DNA of 39,906 nucleotides from Lewinella sp. (GTDB lineage Bacteria > Bacteroidota > Bacteroidia > Chitinophagales > Saprospiraceae), in the NCBI GenBank assembly GCA_026421165.1, contig JAPKCQ010000002.1:1-39906 (forward strand), in the 5' to 3' direction. The notes beneath the pieces are model-generated. The model did not search any database. It was not told the DNA's origin and saw nothing but the letters and a program-made list of their open reading frames with translations. A program made the translations under genes and the position numbers. Shown piece by piece: positions 7,940 to 15,766 of this stretch. Within the stretch, counting starts at the first letter, position 1. Each line of letters opens with the position of its first letter.

Positions 7940-9430
7940 CTAGTAGTGGCAGCGCTGGCAGTTGAGGCCACCGACATCTTCAACGGTGACGCCTTCGCGC
8001 TCGCCGTTCTTAATCTCATCGTGGTAGCGCTCGTAAGCCTTGTAATAATCATTTTCGGCGAATTCGACCTTGGTCTGGCGGTGGCAATTGATACACCAGC
8101 CCATACTAAGGGGGCTGTATTGATATACCAGCTCCATCTCCTCAACGGGTCCGTGACAATTCTGACACTTCAGGTTACCAACGGTAACGTGCTGGGCGTG
8201 GTTGAAGTAAGCGTGGTCGGGTAAGTTGTGGATACGTACCCATTCTACGGGGCCGGCGATTTTTTCGTCGCCAGTCATCTCGTTGGTCAGGGCTTCTTCG
8301 ATAGCGTCGAGTTGCTCATCGATTACATCCTCCATGTCGTCAAGATCGCGTTCGTCCTTGATGTACTCCTGGGCTATCCATTTTTTATAGACGTCCTTCA
8401 CCTCTTCGTTGGTGTAGTTTTCGTAGTCCTTAATGTATGAATCTTCAATTGGGTCGTAACCAATGGCAGCGTAAATCTTAGTAATCTCGGCGGTACCGTA
8501 GTTGCTACCCTTCTTAATGGCACGGTGGCAATTCATACAGGTGTTCACGGCAGGGATGACGGAGTGCTTAGAACGACGGGCGCCATCGTGGCAATACTGG
8601 CATTCGATCTTATTGAGGCCAGCGTGAGTAACGTGGCTGAACTTAATCGGCTGTTCAGGCTGATAATCTTGCTGTCGGCCAAGCTCGATAGCATGATTTA
8701 CAGTAGTGTAGCCACCAAGCACCACCAGAGCGAAAAGGACAAAAGCGATTATGCCCTTGCTCGTCAGTACCTCCACTAAAGTACGGCGTGTGGTAGGTGC
8801 TCCTTCCTTACTGCCAACCATGTACTTCATGTTGCTCGTGATCCGTGCGAGGATCAAAGAGAGCAGTAACAAGGCAACACCAAGAATTATGAAAAGCCAG
8901 GTGTTGTCGGTTTTTTCGGCAACTGCTGCAACAACGGGGCCGCCAACTACAACCGGTTTGCCTACCCCTGTGTATTCAGCCTTAATGAAGGTGAGCAGGT
9001 GTTCAACATCTCCATTAGAGAGGTTGGTAAAGGAGCTCATAACCGATTTGTTCCACTCAGTCCAAACGGAGACAGCCCGCTTGCTATCTCCGGAGGAAAT
9101 AAGACCCTGAGAGTTTTGAATCCAACGGTAGAGGTGCTCACGTGGTTCGGAAGCCCAACGTTCCTGGACACCACCGAGAGCGGGACCAGTAGCGTTGTCT
9201 TTCATGCTCTTTGCATGGCAAGATTGGCAACCGTTAGAATTCCAAAGAGTCTTACCCATTTTATAATCACCAGCGCCAGGAGCGACAGCGGACGGAGCAG
9301 GATCATCTTGGACGGTTGACTCAGCGGTAACCCCGTCAGCCTGTTCACCCTGTGCAAACAGAGAGACACCCCCCAAAAAGAGGCAACAGACGATGAGGAG
9401 AGATTGTATAAACTTCAAATGATATGTCAT
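7940..9430 (-). CDS. actA: Alternative complex III multiheme cytochrome c ActA with an extra N-terminal monoheme domain
   Basis: A 496-residue protein with a signal peptide (residues 1 to about 26, ending SLFAQ). It has six CxxCH heme-c sites: C68QSCH, C277QYCH, C298MNCH, C422QNCH, C446INCH and C491QRCH. The first lies in a separate class I cytochrome c domain (about 55-155, likely axial Met131 in MSSFTNLS). Two hydrophobic segments follow (about 177-197 and 227-245), then the five-heme domain that characterises ActA. The last heme motif ends one residue before the stop codon. Acidic residues cluster at 355-385 between hemes 3 and 4. It is the first gene of the operon, 62 bp downstream of a strong promoter. 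Confidence 0.95.
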   Translation of the reverse strand: MTYHLKFIQSLLIVCCLFLGGVSLFAQGEQADGVTAESTVQDDPAPSAVAPGAGDYKMGKTLWNSNGCQSCHAKSMKDNATGPALGGVQERWASEPREHLYRWIQNSQGLISSGDSKRAVSVWTEWNKSVMSSFTNLSNGDVEHLLTFIKAEYTGVGKPVVVGGPVVAAVAEKTDNTWLFIILGVALLLLSLILARITSNMKYMVGSKEGAPTTRRTLVEVLTSKGIIAFVLFALVVLGGYTTVNHAIELGRQQDYQPEQPIKFSHVTHAGLNKIECQYCHDGARRSKHSVIPAVNTCMNCHRAIKKGSNYGTAEITKIYAAIGYDPIEDSYIKDYENYTNEEVKDVYKKWIAQEYIKDERDLDDMEDVIDEQLDAIEEALTNEMTGDEKIAGPVEWVRIHNLPDHAYFNHAQHVTVGNLKCQNCHGPVEEMELVYQYSPLSMGWCINCHRQTKVEFAENDYYKAYERYHDEIKNGEREGVTVEDVGGLNCQRCHY

Positions 9431-9492
9431 TAGGAATTGACATTTAGTAAGTTGCGCGGAAAAGGAGGAAAATCACCCCTTCTCTAGAGGCA

Positions 9493-9523
9493 CAAAGATA
9501 CTTTCATGACATTTCTTTAGCAA
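9493..9523 (-). promoter_or_regulatory. Promoter of the act operon
   Basis: Reading the minus strand, TTG (9523-9521) is followed after 20 nt by TATCTTTG (9500-9493), the Bacteroidota -33/-7 consensus. Transcription should start near 9486, giving a leader of about 55 nt before the actA ATG. Confidence 0.8.
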
Positions 9524-9573
9524 GCTTGTTGGCCATTGCGGTCCTTATTTAGATGGTGTCTAAGGAAGGTTTG

Positions 9574-9932
9574 GGCGCGGACGCGGGTGCAAGGAGAGGT
9601 TTTTTGTTCTAGTCGAGACCCTCTGGGCCAAGTTCTTACGTCGCGGAGCGACGATTCCGTCAGATGATTACAGCACGGAGGTCTCTTATGGGAAAGATGG
9701 AGAATTTGCTCCTTAAGAACGCAAAATACACCTTTATTTTTTCGCGGACACTATTTTTTACCCACCTGCATTTTGTTGCTTCGCAACGGCACAAACTTGG
9801 CCTAGAAGACCTCGACCGAGACAGTGCTCGTACTAAGAGACATTGTTCCTCAAAGACCCTAGTATATAGGTCTAATCCAAACCCTTCCCTGCCCTACTCT
9901 TTTCGTCCGTTCATTGCACCCGCACTAGCGCC
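9574..9932. repeat. Facing GC-rich boxes enclosing an inverted-repeat element
   Basis: GGCGCGGACGCGGGTGCAA (9574-9592) faces TTGCACCCGCACTAGCGCC (9914-9932). The right box is preceded by CCGTTCA, which in inverted form also follows the left box at 2291-2298, so similarity extends beyond the core. The interval holds the inverted repeat at 9606-9822. The only long open frame here (9664-9954) has no recognisable protein features. The 9431-10056 gap otherwise holds the two divergent promoters. Confidence 0.7.
9606..9822. repeat. Long inverted repeat with mini-hairpin arm ends (copy 1)
   Basis: The left arm 9606-9652 and right arm 9775-9822 are imperfect reverse complements, and most mismatches are transitions that would allow G-U pairs. 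Shared blocks include GGGCCAAGTT and AACTTGGCC. The inner end of each arm is itself a hairpin: GTCGC-GGA-GCGAC on the left, GTTGC-TTC-GCAAC on the right. A related copy lies at 23792-23899. Confidence 0.7.
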
Positions 9933-9964
9933 AAAAACACCTCAAACATTTTAACAAACAAACC

Positions 9965-9994
9965 TTGTCATATCCCGGTAAAGCCTTATCTTTG
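9965..9994 (+). promoter_or_regulatory. Promoter of the yceD-rpmF operon
   Basis: TTG at 9965-9967, 19 nt, then TATCTTTG at 9987-9994. The predicted start of transcription near 10001 argues against the upstream in-frame start at 10003 and for the ATG at 10057. Confidence 0.75.
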
Positions 9995-10056
9995 CGCCCA
10001 CTTTGAAACGTCCCTGCGTGCCAACGGGCGCTAAAACTAGGATAAAACATAAGGTT

Positions 10057-10611
10057 ATGTCAGCTCAATCACCATTCATCTTACCCTTAAGCGGGCTTAG
10101 TCAGGGGGTTTACCGGTATAATCTTGTGATCGACGGAGCCTTCATCGCCACCTTCCCCGATGCGCCGGTACAATACGCCGACGTAGCACTGGAATTAACG
10201 TTGGATCGCCAGCTACGGCAACTGATCATGGATTTCGACTTTTCAGGCAGCGTACGCACCGATTGCGACCGCTGTCTAGCGAATGTTGATTTTCCGGTTA
10301 ACGGCCAAACCCAGCTAATCGTCAAGTTCAATACCGAAGCAGAAAGTCTGGAAGAAGAAGGCGAACTCCTTTACCTTCATCCGGATACCAGCCTCTTCAA
10401 CGTAGCACCTTACGCTTACGAAATGGTGATACTGGCTCTGCCGATGATTCGCACCTTCAACTGTAGAGAAGACGAACCACCCTACCCCTGCGACGAGGAA
10501 ATGCTGGACCGCATTGACGACTCCGTAGACACCGTCCCTGAAATCGCTCCCAAAAGCGAAGACGATGACGACAAGCCCAGCCCCTGGGACGCACTCAAAG
10601 ACCTCAAATAA
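10057..10611 (+). CDS. YceD / DUF177 family protein (rRNA accumulation protein)
   Basis: A 184-residue acidic soluble protein of the YceD/DUF177 family. It contains the family's CDRCL motif (in RTDCDRCLANVDFPV) and a second Cys pair in NCREDEPPYPCDEE, which may bind a metal. Family knowledge: YceD homologues are linked to 23S rRNA processing or accumulation and are almost always encoded directly before rpmF, as here (64-bp gap). The C-terminus ends in a run of Asp/Lys and PWDALKDLK. An in-frame start at 10003 exists but would lie at the predicted transcription start, so the ATG at 10057 (MSAQSPFILPL) is chosen. Confidence 0.88.
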   Translation: MSAQSPFILPLSGLSQGVYRYNLVIDGAFIATFPDAPVQYADVALELTLDRQLRQLIMDFDFSGSVRTDCDRCLANVDFPVNGQTQLIVKFNTEAESLEEEGELLYLHPDTSLFNVAPYAYEMVILALPMIRTFNCREDEPPYPCDEEMLDRIDDSVDTVPEIAPKSEDDDDKPSPWDALKDLK

Positions 10612-10675
10612 ATTATCACCGGCTGATTACATCAGTCCTACCGATACCAACCAAAGCTTAAAATTTACAATTACC

Positions 10676-10903
10676 ATGGCACATCCTAAGAGCCGGATTT
10701 CAAAGCAGCGCAAGCGCAAGCGTCGTACCCACTACAAGGCTTCTATACCTAGCCTAACCGTTTGCCAGACCACCGGCGAAACGCACCAGCCACACCGCGC
10801 CTACTTTGATTCTGAAGGCAACATGTTTTACAACGGCAATATGCTCGTTAAAGCCCCTGAGGTCTCCAGTGAAGAGGAAGCTGGCGACGAGGATGACGCT
10901 TAA
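10676..10903 (+). CDS. rpmF: Ribosomal protein bL32
   Basis: A 75-residue protein starting MAHPKSRISKQRKRKRRTHY, the unmistakable basic N-terminus of bL32. The zinc ribbon is degenerate, with a single Cys in TVCQTTGETHQPHRAYF, so this is the zinc-free form common in Bacteroidota. The tail is acidic (EVSSEEEAGDEDDA). It follows the yceD-like gene in one transcription unit and is followed by a strong hairpin. The reading frame extends upstream to 10565, but the family N-terminus fixes the start at 10676. Confidence 0.96.
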   Translation: MAHPKSRISKQRKRKRRTHYKASIPSLTVCQTTGETHQPHRAYFDSEGNMFYNGNMLVKAPEVSSEEEAGDEDDA

Positions 10904-10931
10904 GTAGTACCCTTTCCTTTTCTGGAAAGTT

Positions 10932-10964
10932 CAATAGCCCGTTAGCTTTGCTGACGGGCTATTG
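10932..10964 (+). terminator. Hairpin terminator after rpmF
   Basis: CAATAGCCCGT and ACGGGCTATTG form a perfect 11-bp stem around an 11-nt loop, 28 nt after the rpmF stop. There is no T-run after it, so termination efficiency is uncertain. Confidence 0.65.
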
Positions 10965-11060
10965 CCAGTTGTACACTTTCGCTAGAAGGATCATACTGAC
11001 GGGCATAATAATTCTCCGCTGCGCCGAAATACATGATAGGCTGATGATCGTCCAAGCCAT

Positions 11061-11092
11061 AAAAAAGCCCGCCCGAAATGAATCGGACGGGC
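11061..11092 (-). terminator. Rho-independent terminator of tRNA-Ala
   Basis: On the minus strand GCCCGTCCGA and TCGGGCGGGC pair at 9 of 10 positions around a 6-nt loop and are followed by TTTTTT. It sits 9 nt beyond the tRNA 3' end. Confidence 0.85.
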
Positions 11093-11101
11093 TTAATACA
11101 G

Positions 11102-11175
<74 letters not shown>

Positions 11176-11228
11176 GCTTGGAGCAGCTTAAAGTAGTTTC
11201 CGTCGTAGGTTACTTCTTTAAGCGGACG

Positions 11229-11236
11229 CAAAGATA
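11229..11236 (-). promoter_or_regulatory. Likely -7 promoter element of tRNA-Ala
   Basis: TATCTTTG on the minus strand, 53 nt upstream of the tRNA 5' end. No good TTG lies at the expected -33 position, so support is from the -7 box alone. Confidence 0.55.
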
Positions 11237-11322
11237 TGTGGTGTTCTGTAAATCTCATAGCCTTTAAGGAAAGTTTCTTGTTTTTTTCTTACTTCTAGGA
11301 AGAACTTGTCCATACAGTGCGC

Positions 11323-12180
11323 TTAAGTCACCTTGCGTTTTCGCTTGCTGACCTTCTTAGCTGCCTTCTTAGCTGCCTTCTTTTCGGCAGTAGCCAGTTC
11401 CTCTTCGTTCATCTGATAGCCGATAATGTGCAGGTCGCTTTTTTCGCGAAGTACAATGGCGGCGGTAACCGATGTTACCAATGGACCGAGAATAGTCCCG
11501 AAGAGTGGTATCTTGAGCATGAGCAATAGCGGTAGGCCGAGGCCAAAACAAATACCAATGTGACCACGGTAAAGATTCCTCCGGCTCTGATCAATGGAAA
11601 GATCAAATTGCTCGTTATAATTATCGGCGATCACATAGCCGAGCATGGTGGAGCGGATAAAAAGCGAAAAGATCCAGAACAGCCAACCCCCGTAAATCGC
11701 TTCCGTAACGTTAAGAATTACAGCTTCGACCGTAAGCGCTATTACAGACACGATGATCATTCGAATCTGTGCGTTCAAAAAGGGCTTGAAGGTATGAGCG
11801 TTCTCAACATCCTTCTTAAGGATAATCTGCAGTGTTTTTCGCATAAAGTGATAGATCACTACCTCCAGTAAAACGAGGGTAACCCAATTGAGCAAGCCCT
11901 CAGACAAGGATTCAGTCAATTCCGTAAACCACTGCACCAGCAAGCTCTCGCTGCTCATCATGGCGGAAAGTGGGGCATCGGCATGGCTACCGTACCAATC
12001 AACCGCTTCAAAGATGACGTAAGCGGCACCCAGCACACCGATCACGACTAATGTACGCGCTACCCAGCCATACTGCCGTAATCCCTCCCAAAGCCGGTGG
12101 TTACGCATAAAGCGCCAAGCCCGGGGAAACGCCAAGAGGGTATAGAAAAACTCGTGAATAGATAGTTTGAGGCGGTGCAT
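11323..12180 (-). CDS. EI24/CysZ-like multi-spanning membrane protein
   Basis: A 285-residue integral membrane protein with about five or six hydrophobic stretches, among them TLVVIGVLGAAYVIFEAV, LLNWVTLVLLEVVIYHFM and GICFGLGLPLLLMLKIPLFG. The pattern, the cytoplasmic basic N-terminus (MHRLKLSIHEFFYTLLAFPRAW) and the late IPLFGTILGPLVTSVTAAIVL segment resemble the EI24/CysZ superfamily. Some members transport sulfate or have no known role. The tail is strikingly Lys-rich (KKAAKKAAKKVSKRKRK), which could bind nucleic acid or phospholipid. It lies 53 bp downstream of a small membrane-anchored protein gene on the same strand, probably cotranscribed. The family call is moderate and no function is claimed. 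Confidence 0.65.
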   Translation of the reverse strand: MHRLKLSIHEFFYTLLAFPRAWRFMRNHRLWEGLRQYGWVARTLVVIGVLGAAYVIFEAVDWYGSHADAPLSAMMSSESLLVQWFTELTESLSEGLLNWVTLVLLEVVIYHFMRKTLQIILKKDVENAHTFKPFLNAQIRMIIVSVIALTVEAVILNVTEAIYGGWLFWIFSLFIRSTMLGYVIADNYNEQFDLSIDQSRRNLYRGHIGICFGLGLPLLLMLKIPLFGTILGPLVTSVTAAIVLREKSDLHIIGYQMNEEELATAEKKAAKKAAKKVSKRKRKVT

Positions 12181-12233
12181 CGAATAGCGCTGGTTGGTTA
12201 CGGGTCAGAAGTTAAGCTTTTACACGTTGCATT

Positions 12234-12548
12234 CTATTCAACGCTATCCGCCTTACAACGGGCCAGTTTTTCCTGCGTAACGGCGAGGTCTACTTTCAGC
12301 TGGGTGATTTCATCGCGCATATCCTGGACGTTTTCGAAAGTAGCGCGGTCGTTACTGGAGGAAGTCTTGGTAACGGTAGTGTTTGCGGTTTGCTCCGTAC
12401 GCGGACTGTCGTCCATGCCTATAAATTCTTTAACGGTCGCAATGGGGTCTTCACCGTTGTAGTAACTAGCGCCAACGAAAACGGTGGGAACAAAGAGAAT
12501 CATAAAAAGAAAAAACCGGCTAAAGGGAGTCATACGTGTCTTGGCCAT
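12234..12548 (-). CDS. Small membrane-anchored coiled-coil protein (hypothetical)
   Basis: A 104-residue protein with an N-terminal hydrophobic anchor (FFLFMILFVPTVFVGASYY, about residues 12-30), a Ser/Thr-rich linker, and a C-terminal heptad-like helix (VQDMRDEITQLKVDLAVTQEKLARC) predicted to form a coiled coil. I do not recognise a named family. It is the first gene of a two-gene unit with the EI24-like membrane protein 53 bp downstream, so it may accompany that protein in the membrane. Confidence 0.7.
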   Translation of the reverse strand: MAKTRMTPFSRFFLFMILFVPTVFVGASYYNGEDPIATVKEFIGMDDSPRTEQTANTTVTKTSSSNDRATFENVQDMRDEITQLKVDLAVTQEKLARCKADSVE

Positions 12549-12946
12549 GATAGGGATAATTTTGATTGTGCAACAAATAACGGCAAGCTGCCGCAGTCCA
12601 CAAAGTACGTTCTACGAAGCCGGGGGCTTTGTCGACGGATGGAATGGTGTACAGATAACCACCGCTTTCCCGTCCCCAGTATGTCGGTTAAGGTTAATGA
12701 AGGTTATTATTCGGTATTAATACGGCGTCGCTTCGCGCCGCGCGCTAATTCTTATTACATCAAGCCCCGGCACTACGCTTCGTTCCGTCACGGATTACTG
12801 TTGTAGAAACCCTACGGGATAAACGATGCCGACTAAGATCAACTACAGTGTAGAGAAAACTAAGTTGTGGTATCCATAATTTTACCCGGCGAAGATTTTT
12901 CTTGAAACTTGAAATACTACCTTTGCGCCTCAAAATAACCAACCCT
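12549..12946. other. Intergenic region with short hairpins, no gene seen
   Basis: This divergent gap has no convincing protein. It holds short GC hairpins, for example CGGCG-TCGCTTCG-CGCCG near 12723-12740, and a -7 element at 12918 for the downstream aminotransferase gene. Confidence 0.5.
12918..12925 (+). promoter_or_regulatory. Likely -7 promoter element of the DegT aminotransferase gene
   Basis: TACCTTTG 21 nt upstream of the ATG at 12947. A T-run rather than a clean TTG occupies the -33 position. It places transcription start near 12932, which excludes the upstream in-frame start at 12902. Confidence 0.55.
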
Positions 12947-14119
12947 ATGGCCACCCCCACCGCAAAAGATGGCAGCGCACAGCTCCCCCCCGTAACCAAC
13001 ATTCAGATGGTTGACCTCAAAGCCCAGTATCTAGCCATGCAGGATGAGGTTGACCAAGCCATTCTCGACGTGGTCCGTAGCGGCGCATTCATCAACGGTC
13101 CGACGGTGAAGCAATTTCAAGCCGGTTTGGAAGAATTTCTGGGCGCACAGTACGTAATTCCCTGCGCCAACGGTACGGATGCCCTTCAGATCGCACTTAT
13201 GGCCCTCGGCCTTAAGCCGGGAGACGAGGTCATAGTCCCCGCCTTTACCTACGTGGCTTCGGCCGAGATCATCGCGCTATTGCGCCTAAGTCCGGTTATG
13301 GTGGACGTAGACCCACGCACCTTCAATATTCGGGCAGAAGACATCGAGGCGGTCATTACGCCAAAGACTAAAGCCATCATCCCCGTTCATATGTTCGGGC
13401 AGAGCTGCGACATGGAGCCCATCATCGCGCTGGCCAACAAGCACAGCCTCCACATTGTAGAAGATAACGCGCAGTCCATCGGGGCTACGTATACCTTTTC
13501 CGACGGACAATCCGTCCGCACCGGTGCTATCGGCGATATCGGCTGTACCAGCTTTTACCCAAGTAAAAACCTCGGTGCCTACGGAGACGGCGGCGCTATT
13601 AACACCAATAAGGAAAAACTAGCCGAGGAGATCCGTAAGGTGGCCAACCACGGCCAGAACCGCCGCTACTACCACGACGTTGTTGGTTGTAACTCCCGAC
13701 TCGACTCTATCCAGGCAGCAGTGCTCAACTGTAAACTACCCCGCCTAGAAGGTTACTGTGACCGCCGCAGAATGGCCGCAGATTACTACGACGCTAACCT
13801 GCAAGGCCTCGACGGACTACTAACTCCAGCCCGCCAGAAAAACAGCACCCACGTTTTCCACCAGTACACCCTCCGGATTGACGGAGGCCGCCGCGACGCC
13901 CTTCAGGAACACCTGAAAGCCGCCGGCATCCCGAGTATGATCTACTACCCCGTTCCGCTCTACGACCAGGAAGCCTTCCGCGGTACAGCTGCTAACGATA
14001 TCGACTTTCTGCCCGTAACTGACATGCTCTGCAAGGAAGTAATCTCGCTGCCGATGCACTCGGAATTTGAGGAGGCTACGTTGGCGTATATCGTGGCAAC
14101 GGTCCGGAATTTCTTTTAG
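12947..14119 (+). CDS. DegT/DnrJ/EryC1/StrS family PLP-dependent aminotransferase
   Basis: A 390-residue fold-type I PLP enzyme of the sugar aminotransferase family. Visible features are MVDLKAQY at the start of the core, CANGTDAL (cofactor phosphate loop), VPAFTYVASAEII, D173 in VEDNAQSIGA, and the PLP lysine K207 in SFYPSKNLGAYGDGGAI. Family knowledge: such enzymes aminate nucleotide-linked keto-sugars for surface polysaccharide or glycan synthesis. No sugar dehydratase or glycosyltransferase genes lie nearby, so the substrate cannot be guessed. The frame opens upstream at 12902, but the promoter favours 12947. It converges with the S37 peptidase gene, with only 3 bp between the stops. Confidence 0.93.
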   Translation: MATPTAKDGSAQLPPVTNIQMVDLKAQYLAMQDEVDQAILDVVRSGAFINGPTVKQFQAGLEEFLGAQYVIPCANGTDALQIALMALGLKPGDEVIVPAFTYVASAEIIALLRLSPVMVDVDPRTFNIRAEDIEAVITPKTKAIIPVHMFGQSCDMEPIIALANKHSLHIVEDNAQSIGATYTFSDGQSVRTGAIGDIGCTSFYPSKNLGAYGDGGAINTNKEKLAEEIRKVANHGQNRRYYHDVVGCNSRLDSIQAAVLNCKLPRLEGYCDRRRMAADYYDANLQGLDGLLTPARQKNSTHVFHQYTLRIDGGRRDALQEHLKAAGIPSMIYYPVPLYDQEAFRGTAANDIDFLPVTDMLCKEVISLPMHSEFEEATLAYIVATVRNFF

Positions 14120-14122
14120 AGG

Positions 14123-15415
14123 CTAATCAATCTCCATCTGCAACCACCGTTCTAGGGCCTTAACGAAGCGGGTACGTTCCGCTTCCGTCATGCTCTTGAT
14201 ACGGGCATTGCCATGGTGCTTGCCATTAAGTACGAACCATTCCGAATCGACCCGGTCATTTTCCGGTACGGCGCTGCCCGTCCAGGTATCGATGCCGCCG
14301 TAGATGTAGGCGATACGGTTAGCTTTTTTGCCGTCGAGCCACTTGTTTACGTCCTTTATTAATTGTCCGTTGAATGCGTCGTTCATTTCCGAGGGAAAGA
14401 ACAGCGCCATCGGGTTGCGGTCCGTCGGCAGGGCTTTGATCAGGTCTTTAAACTCCCCGGATCGGTAGCCATAGTAGCCCATTTCGGTCGCCGATTGGTA
14501 GTAATGCGGAACGTACTGGTCTACGGAAGCATCGCTAAAGAAATCGATGCCGGAGACTTCGAGCAGGTAGATCAGGGCTTCGTGCAGGGGGGCTTCTGCA
14601 TCCGGAATACTGCCGCAGTCCTGGCCGTACTGCCAGAAGGAGAAGGGGTATTCCAGCACGGCATATTCGAAGGCCTCTTCCATGCTCACGTAGGTATATT
14701 TGGTACGGGCGCCGAGGCTGTAAAATGTCAGTAGTGGTAGAATTTCCTCACGTTCCGATAGTATTCTCCGCTGGAAGGCTTTGATGTCGGCCCGGCAAGC
14801 GTCGGAGCCGATGGTATCGAGGAAGGTGTAGAGTCGGGGTTCTTCGTAGGCACGGTTGATGGGGGCTACGTAGGGAACGCTTACGGTTACGTCGTCTGGG
14901 TAAAAGTAGCGGTAGAAGATGGTAGTTGCGCCGCCTTTACTGATGCCGGTGCTTATCCATTTCTGAGGATAAACCTCCCCTAGCAGTTCCCGAACATGGT
15001 GTAAATCCGCTGTAGCCTGGCGAAGGTTCAGGTAGCGGTAATTCAGTGAATCGGGCATGCTTTTGCCGAAGTAGCGGTGCTCTACTTGTACCTGATTTGC
15101 GTTTAGCAGCTTAGTCAGTTCGTAGGTACGGGGGCGGTTGCGGTTGTAGCCTTCGGTGATGATGACGGCTGGCCGGTCGTAGCCGACGTGGTTGAGGAAG
15201 ACCTTCTGGTGGAAGAAACCTTTCAGCGTATCCGTGTGGTCCACTGGTTGGCGGACCATCAGTTCGTACACATCGCCGTCTCCGGTATCGGGGGTGATCG
15301 TTTGGATCCTTACGCCGGGGAGATTTAGTAGGCGCGCACGCAGGTCCGATGTTTGGGATTGCAGGAGCGCAAGGTTTAGGACGAGGAATAGTCCTGATAG
15401 TATGATTCGTTGCAT
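14123..15415 (-). CDS. Secreted S37-family (PS-10) serine peptidase
   Basis: A 430-residue protein with a Sec signal peptide (MQRIILSGLFLVLNLALLQSQ). The alpha/beta-hydrolase nucleophile Ser159 lies in TGISKGGATT. The acid region YIYGGIDTWTG and the His in GKHHGNARI are near the C-terminus. Together with EHRYFGKSMPDSLNYRYL this matches the S37 family of tripeptidyl/prolyl aminopeptidases, exported in Bacteroidota for peptide use. The frame is open to 15547, but the extra 44 codons lie inside a palindromic element, and the signal peptide fixes the start at 15415. It is a single gene, convergent with the aminotransferase gene. Confidence 0.9.
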   Translation of the reverse strand: MQRIILSGLFLVLNLALLQSQTSDLRARLLNLPGVRIQTITPDTGDGDVYELMVRQPVDHTDTLKGFFHQKVFLNHVGYDRPAVIITEGYNRNRPRTYELTKLLNANQVQVEHRYFGKSMPDSLNYRYLNLRQATADLHHVRELLGEVYPQKWISTGISKGGATTIFYRYFYPDDVTVSVPYVAPINRAYEEPRLYTFLDTIGSDACRADIKAFQRRILSEREEILPLLTFYSLGARTKYTYVSMEEAFEYAVLEYPFSFWQYGQDCGSIPDAEAPLHEALIYLLEVSGIDFFSDASVDQYVPHYYQSATEMGYYGYRSGEFKDLIKALPTDRNPMALFFPSEMNDAFNGQLIKDVNKWLDGKKANRIAYIYGGIDTWTGSAVPENDRVDSEWFVLNGKHHGNARIKSMTEAERTRFVKALERWLQMEID

Positions 15416-15679
15416 TGGTAATAAATGGTTGGTGCTAAAGGTAAATAGCGGAGGAGGTAGGGTGATAAGACTTTCAGGCTCTAGGGAATATAGCGGTTCG
15501 CTCATCGGATGCATCTTCCAGCCTGGCGTAGCCGGATGGAAGTTCATCCGATGCGTCGAACCGCGTACGTCGAATCGCGCGCTCGTCGCAAGGCTTCGCC
15601 TTGCTAGAGACTATTATTAACCCAGACACACTTAATTGAACTATCCCGCATCGAATCGCATGCCCGCCCGCCTTTTATA

Positions 15680-15726
15680 CATCCGATAAACTTTTGCGAC
15701 TACGTCAGCAAAAGAGGTATCGGATG
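15680..15726. repeat. Inverted repeat CATCCGATA ... TATCGGATG
   Basis: CATCCGATA-aa-CTTTTGC, a 10-nt loop, then GCAAAAG-agg-TATCGGATG: two stem blocks of 9 and 7 bp separated by a small asymmetric bulge. Flanking CCTTTT and AAAAGG extend the symmetry. The outer block is a variant of the CATCSGATG word found twice in the neighbouring palindrome at 15493-15564. Confidence 0.75.
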
Positions 15727-15754
15727 AAAAAAGGCTTCGCGAGATCCTCAAGCC
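15727..15754 (-). terminator. Rho-independent terminator of the ssuD-like gene
   Basis: On the minus strand GGCTT-gaggatctcgcg-AAGCC is followed by TTTTTT, starting 13 nt after the ssuD stop codon. Confidence 0.7.
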
Positions 15755-15766
15755 AAGTAAACTAGC

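Larger units (their letters stand above)
15416..15766. other. Intergenic region filled with palindromes, no gene seen
   Basis: It contains an inverted repeat at 15493-15564 (GCGGTTCG, CATCGGATG and CTTCC mirrored by GGAAG, CATCCGATG and CGAACCGC), a mini-hairpin GCAAGGC-TTC-GCCTTGC at 15588-15604, and an inverted repeat at 15680-15726. Nothing protein-like is seen. Confidence 0.7.

Noticed and set aside
9664-9954. Open frame of 96 codons in the act-yceD gap
   Set aside because: It lies across an inverted repeat and a GC-rich box, shows no family features, and its C-terminal part is box-encoded.
12720-12745. GC hairpin considered as a fourth arm-hairpin element
   Set aside because: I could not find a matching outer arm on the other side, so only a simple hairpin is supported.
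14123-15547. Longer S37 peptidase start at 15547
   Set aside because: The extra residues come from a palindrome and precede a clear signal peptide at 15415.
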